A DNA stretch of 63,325 bases from Deltaproteobacteria bacterium (GTDB lineage: Bacteria > Desulfobacterota > GWC2-55-46 > JAJCZF01), in the NCBI GenBank assembly GCA_029262535.1, contig JAJCZF010000056.1, forward strand, positions 1 through 63,325, written 5' to 3'. The notes under the pieces were generated by a model, which was not told where the DNA came from, searched no databases, and worked only from the letters and a program-made list of their open reading frames with translations. Shown piece by piece: positions 61,881-63,325 of the stretch (position 1 is its first letter; every line of letters starts with the position of its first letter). The position numbers and the translations under genes are program-made.

Positions 61881-63194
61881 ATGCTAGCCTTTACGCTCGT
61901 CCTGGCGGGTCTACTCTACCTTGAGCACAGGAGCGACCGCAAGGTGCTCCTGGCCGAGCAACGCAACGAACTCAATCTCCAAAAGAGGGTCATAGCGAGC
62001 GATTTTCGCGCCGTCATCACTGACCTGCTCGTTCTGAGTGAATTGCATGAGGTGAAGCGTTACTTTCTCGACATCAAGGGCGAGAGCGAGAGCGAACTTC
62101 ACGACCTGAACAAGGTCTTTTTATCCTTTGCCAACCAGAAGAGATTTTATGACCAGCTACGCCTACTCGATCTTAAGGGCGACGAGGTAGCGCGTATAAA
62201 CTATAGGGACGGAAGCCCGCAGGCCGTTTCTGCCGGTGGGTTACAGTATAAGGGCGACCGCTACTACTTTAAGGAGACGATAAAGCTTGGCGAGGGTAAC
62301 GTATATCTCTCACCCTTTGACCTCAATGTCGAAAGGGGCGAGATAGAGCGCCCCTTAAAGCCTATTATTCGCTTTGGCGTTCCGGCCTTCGGTTTCGGCG
62401 GATACAAGAAGGGCGTGGTCATAGTGAATTATCGTGGACAGCACCTTCTGGATGCTATCTCCATGGTTAATAAATATGAGGACGGCAAAACACTGCTCCT
62501 GAACTCGGACGGTTACTACATGAAGGGGTTAAGGCCGGAAGACGAGTGGGGTTTTATGTTTAAAGAGGCTCAAGGAAATACCTTTAAGGACGCTTTTCCA
62601 GAGGCGTGGGGTCGCATGAATGAAGCAGGTAGCGGCCAGTTTATAACCGGCAAGGGGCTCTTTACTTATATTGATATATATCCGCTACAGGAGGTCGAAG
62701 GACTCTTTACAGAGTTAGGCGAGAGCTTTGATATTGTCGCCATGTCCGGAAAAGGGGCGCGGCACTGGAAGAGCGTTGTATTTGTACCCTCAAAATCTCT
62801 TAACGCCATTACCTATAGCCTGCTCGGCAGGTTCCTCATTCTTTACCTCCTTCTCATGTTCGTAATCGCTCTCGCTTCCTTATTTGTGGCGCGTATGGGC
62901 ATTAAGAGCAAGAGGGTCGAGGATGAGATAAGAAAGCTTTCAATGGCGGTGGAGCAGAGCTCTATCTCGGTCGTTATAACCGATACCGACGGAATTATAG
63001 AATATGTAAATCCCAAGTTCTCGCAGGTTACGAGTTACTCGAAACAGGAGGCTCTCGGCCAGTCCCCGTTTATCTTAAAGTCCGGAAAGATGGCGAAAGA
63101 GACCTACCGGGACCTATGGGATACGATTAAGTCGGGCAGGGGGTGGTCCGGCGATCTTATAAATTTAAAAAAGAACGGCGAGCTCTTTATCTAG
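61881..63194 (+). CDS. Membrane sensor protein with dCache-like and PAS domains, interrupted by an in-frame amber codon
   Basis: 437 aa up to a TAG at 63192-63194. Membrane segment at the N-terminus, an extracytoplasmic ~280-residue sensor region (FYDQLRLLDLKGDEVARINYRDG, typical of double-Cache sensors), a second segment near 315-335, then a PAS domain (SISVVITDTDGIIEYVNPKFSQVTSYS). The same frame stays open after the TAG to the window end and gives STTIAPIRDETGEITHYLAD, exactly the continuation expected for a PAS/PAC pair. The normal reading here would be ELFWESTT, so a GAG-to-TAG change is likely. The true N-terminus may also be damaged: coding continues upstream to about 61803 without a start codon. 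Output domain lies beyond the window. Confidence 0.75.
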   Translation: MLAFTLVLAGLLYLEHRSDRKVLLAEQRNELNLQKRVIASDFRAVITDLLVLSELHEVKRYFLDIKGESESELHDLNKVFLSFANQKRFYDQLRLLDLKGDEVARINYRDGSPQAVSAGGLQYKGDRYYFKETIKLGEGNVYLSPFDLNVERGEIERPLKPIIRFGVPAFGFGGYKKGVVIVNYRGQHLLDAISMVNKYEDGKTLLLNSDGYYMKGLRPEDEWGFMFKEAQGNTFKDAFPEAWGRMNEAGSGQFITGKGLFTYIDIYPLQEVEGLFTELGESFDIVAMSGKGARHWKSVVFVPSKSLNAITYSLLGRFLILYLLLMFVIALASLFVARMGIKSKRVEDEIRKLSMAVEQSSISVVITDTDGIIEYVNPKFSQVTSYSKQEALGQSPFILKSGKMAKETYRDLWDTIKSGRGWSGDLINLKKNGELFI

Positions 63195-63325
63195 TCCACA
63201 ACCATCGCGCCTATACGCGACGAGACGGGCGAGATAACTCATTATCTTGCCGACAAGCTGGATGTTACGGAACTGAGAAAGATATCCGCCCGTCAGGAGG
63301 GACTGCTTAAAGAGGTCGAAGCGGC

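Noticed and set aside
63192..63194. TAG decoded as pyrrolysine
   Set aside because: Many genes in the window end in TAG, the expected residue at this place is Glu, and no pyl genes are present.

Overview
The window reads as chromosome of a Gram-negative bacterium. Several lipoproteins with lipoboxes, a LolA-like carrier, a BamE-like C-terminal domain and an outer-membrane beta-barrel all point to a double membrane. The gap-pgk-tpiA-secG-tRNA-Leu run, a pyrophosphate-type phosphofructokinase, hemE-hemH-hemY, a DUF5610 protein, HD-GYP/HEAT signalling proteins and a ThiC-like gene inside a B12-riboswitch operon suggest Deltaproteobacteria in the broad sense (Desulfobacterota or a neighbouring phylum) with an anaerobic or facultative life. 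This placement is inference; no phylogeny could be run. Apart from short mobile repeats I see no prophage, CRISPR array, large transposon or integrase.

Layout. 1-790: 3' end of a 23S rRNA gene, a 5S rRNA gene and a strong terminator. 980-2858: a class II glutamine amidotransferase and a RimK-like ligase (minus strand). 3157-5140: small secreted or unknown proteins, a response regulator-GGDEF diguanylate cyclase and a glutaredoxin, followed by a candidate small RNA. 5356-12092: a phosphate/arsenate block with arsC-phoB-phoR, an MBL-fold protein on the other strand, a PhoB-box-like array of four 11-bp repeats, pstC-pstA-pstB-phoU, and the decayed C-terminus of a PiT phosphate permease. 12173-16082: an ABC-2 exporter, rsmI, small envelope proteins and acylphosphatase. 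16154-20881: trmFO and an HD-GYP/HEAT-repeat pair, separated by three copies of a non-coding inverted-repeat element. 20985-31990: radA, a TPR-GH153 exopolysaccharide protein, a sensor kinase, PPi-PFK, an OafA-type acyltransferase, a DASS transporter, a lipoprotein, an orphan structured RNA with its own terminator, and a LolA-like protein. 32103-38137: cutA, hemE-hemH-hemY, a Cys/His/Met-rich protein with an outer-membrane protein, and arfB. 38201-42675 (minus strand): aroD, gap, pgk, tpiA, secG, tRNA-Leu(GAG). 42850-49553: a cobalamin riboswitch driving cobO-cobU-cobT-cobS-cobC-cbiA and a ThiC-family gene. 49604-63325: DUF5610, an S1/P1 nuclease, a fourth inverted-repeat element, comM, lipoproteins, a frameshifted TPR gene, yyaL, a cysteine desulfurase, tsaD, rsmA and a sensor gene cut by an amber codon.

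How the parts work together. The phosphate block puts an arsenate reductase at the head of the phoBR operon and a PhoB-type operator in front of pst, so phosphate starvation signalling and arsenate detoxification look transcriptionally joined. The B12 operon carries the late salvage and nucleotide-loop steps. Its terminal ThiC-like gene is best read as the anaerobic lower-ligand enzyme BzaF. A GGDEF protein, an HD-GYP protein and an exopolysaccharide-hydrolase-like protein suggest c-di-GMP and matrix control.

Most unusual: a ~165-bp MITE-like family (four copies, 21-bp terminal inverted repeats, TA at the ends), one copy of which supplies the stop codon of trmFO; an orphan three-way-junction RNA at 30955-31108; and a promoter-plus-terminator small RNA at 5237-5335.
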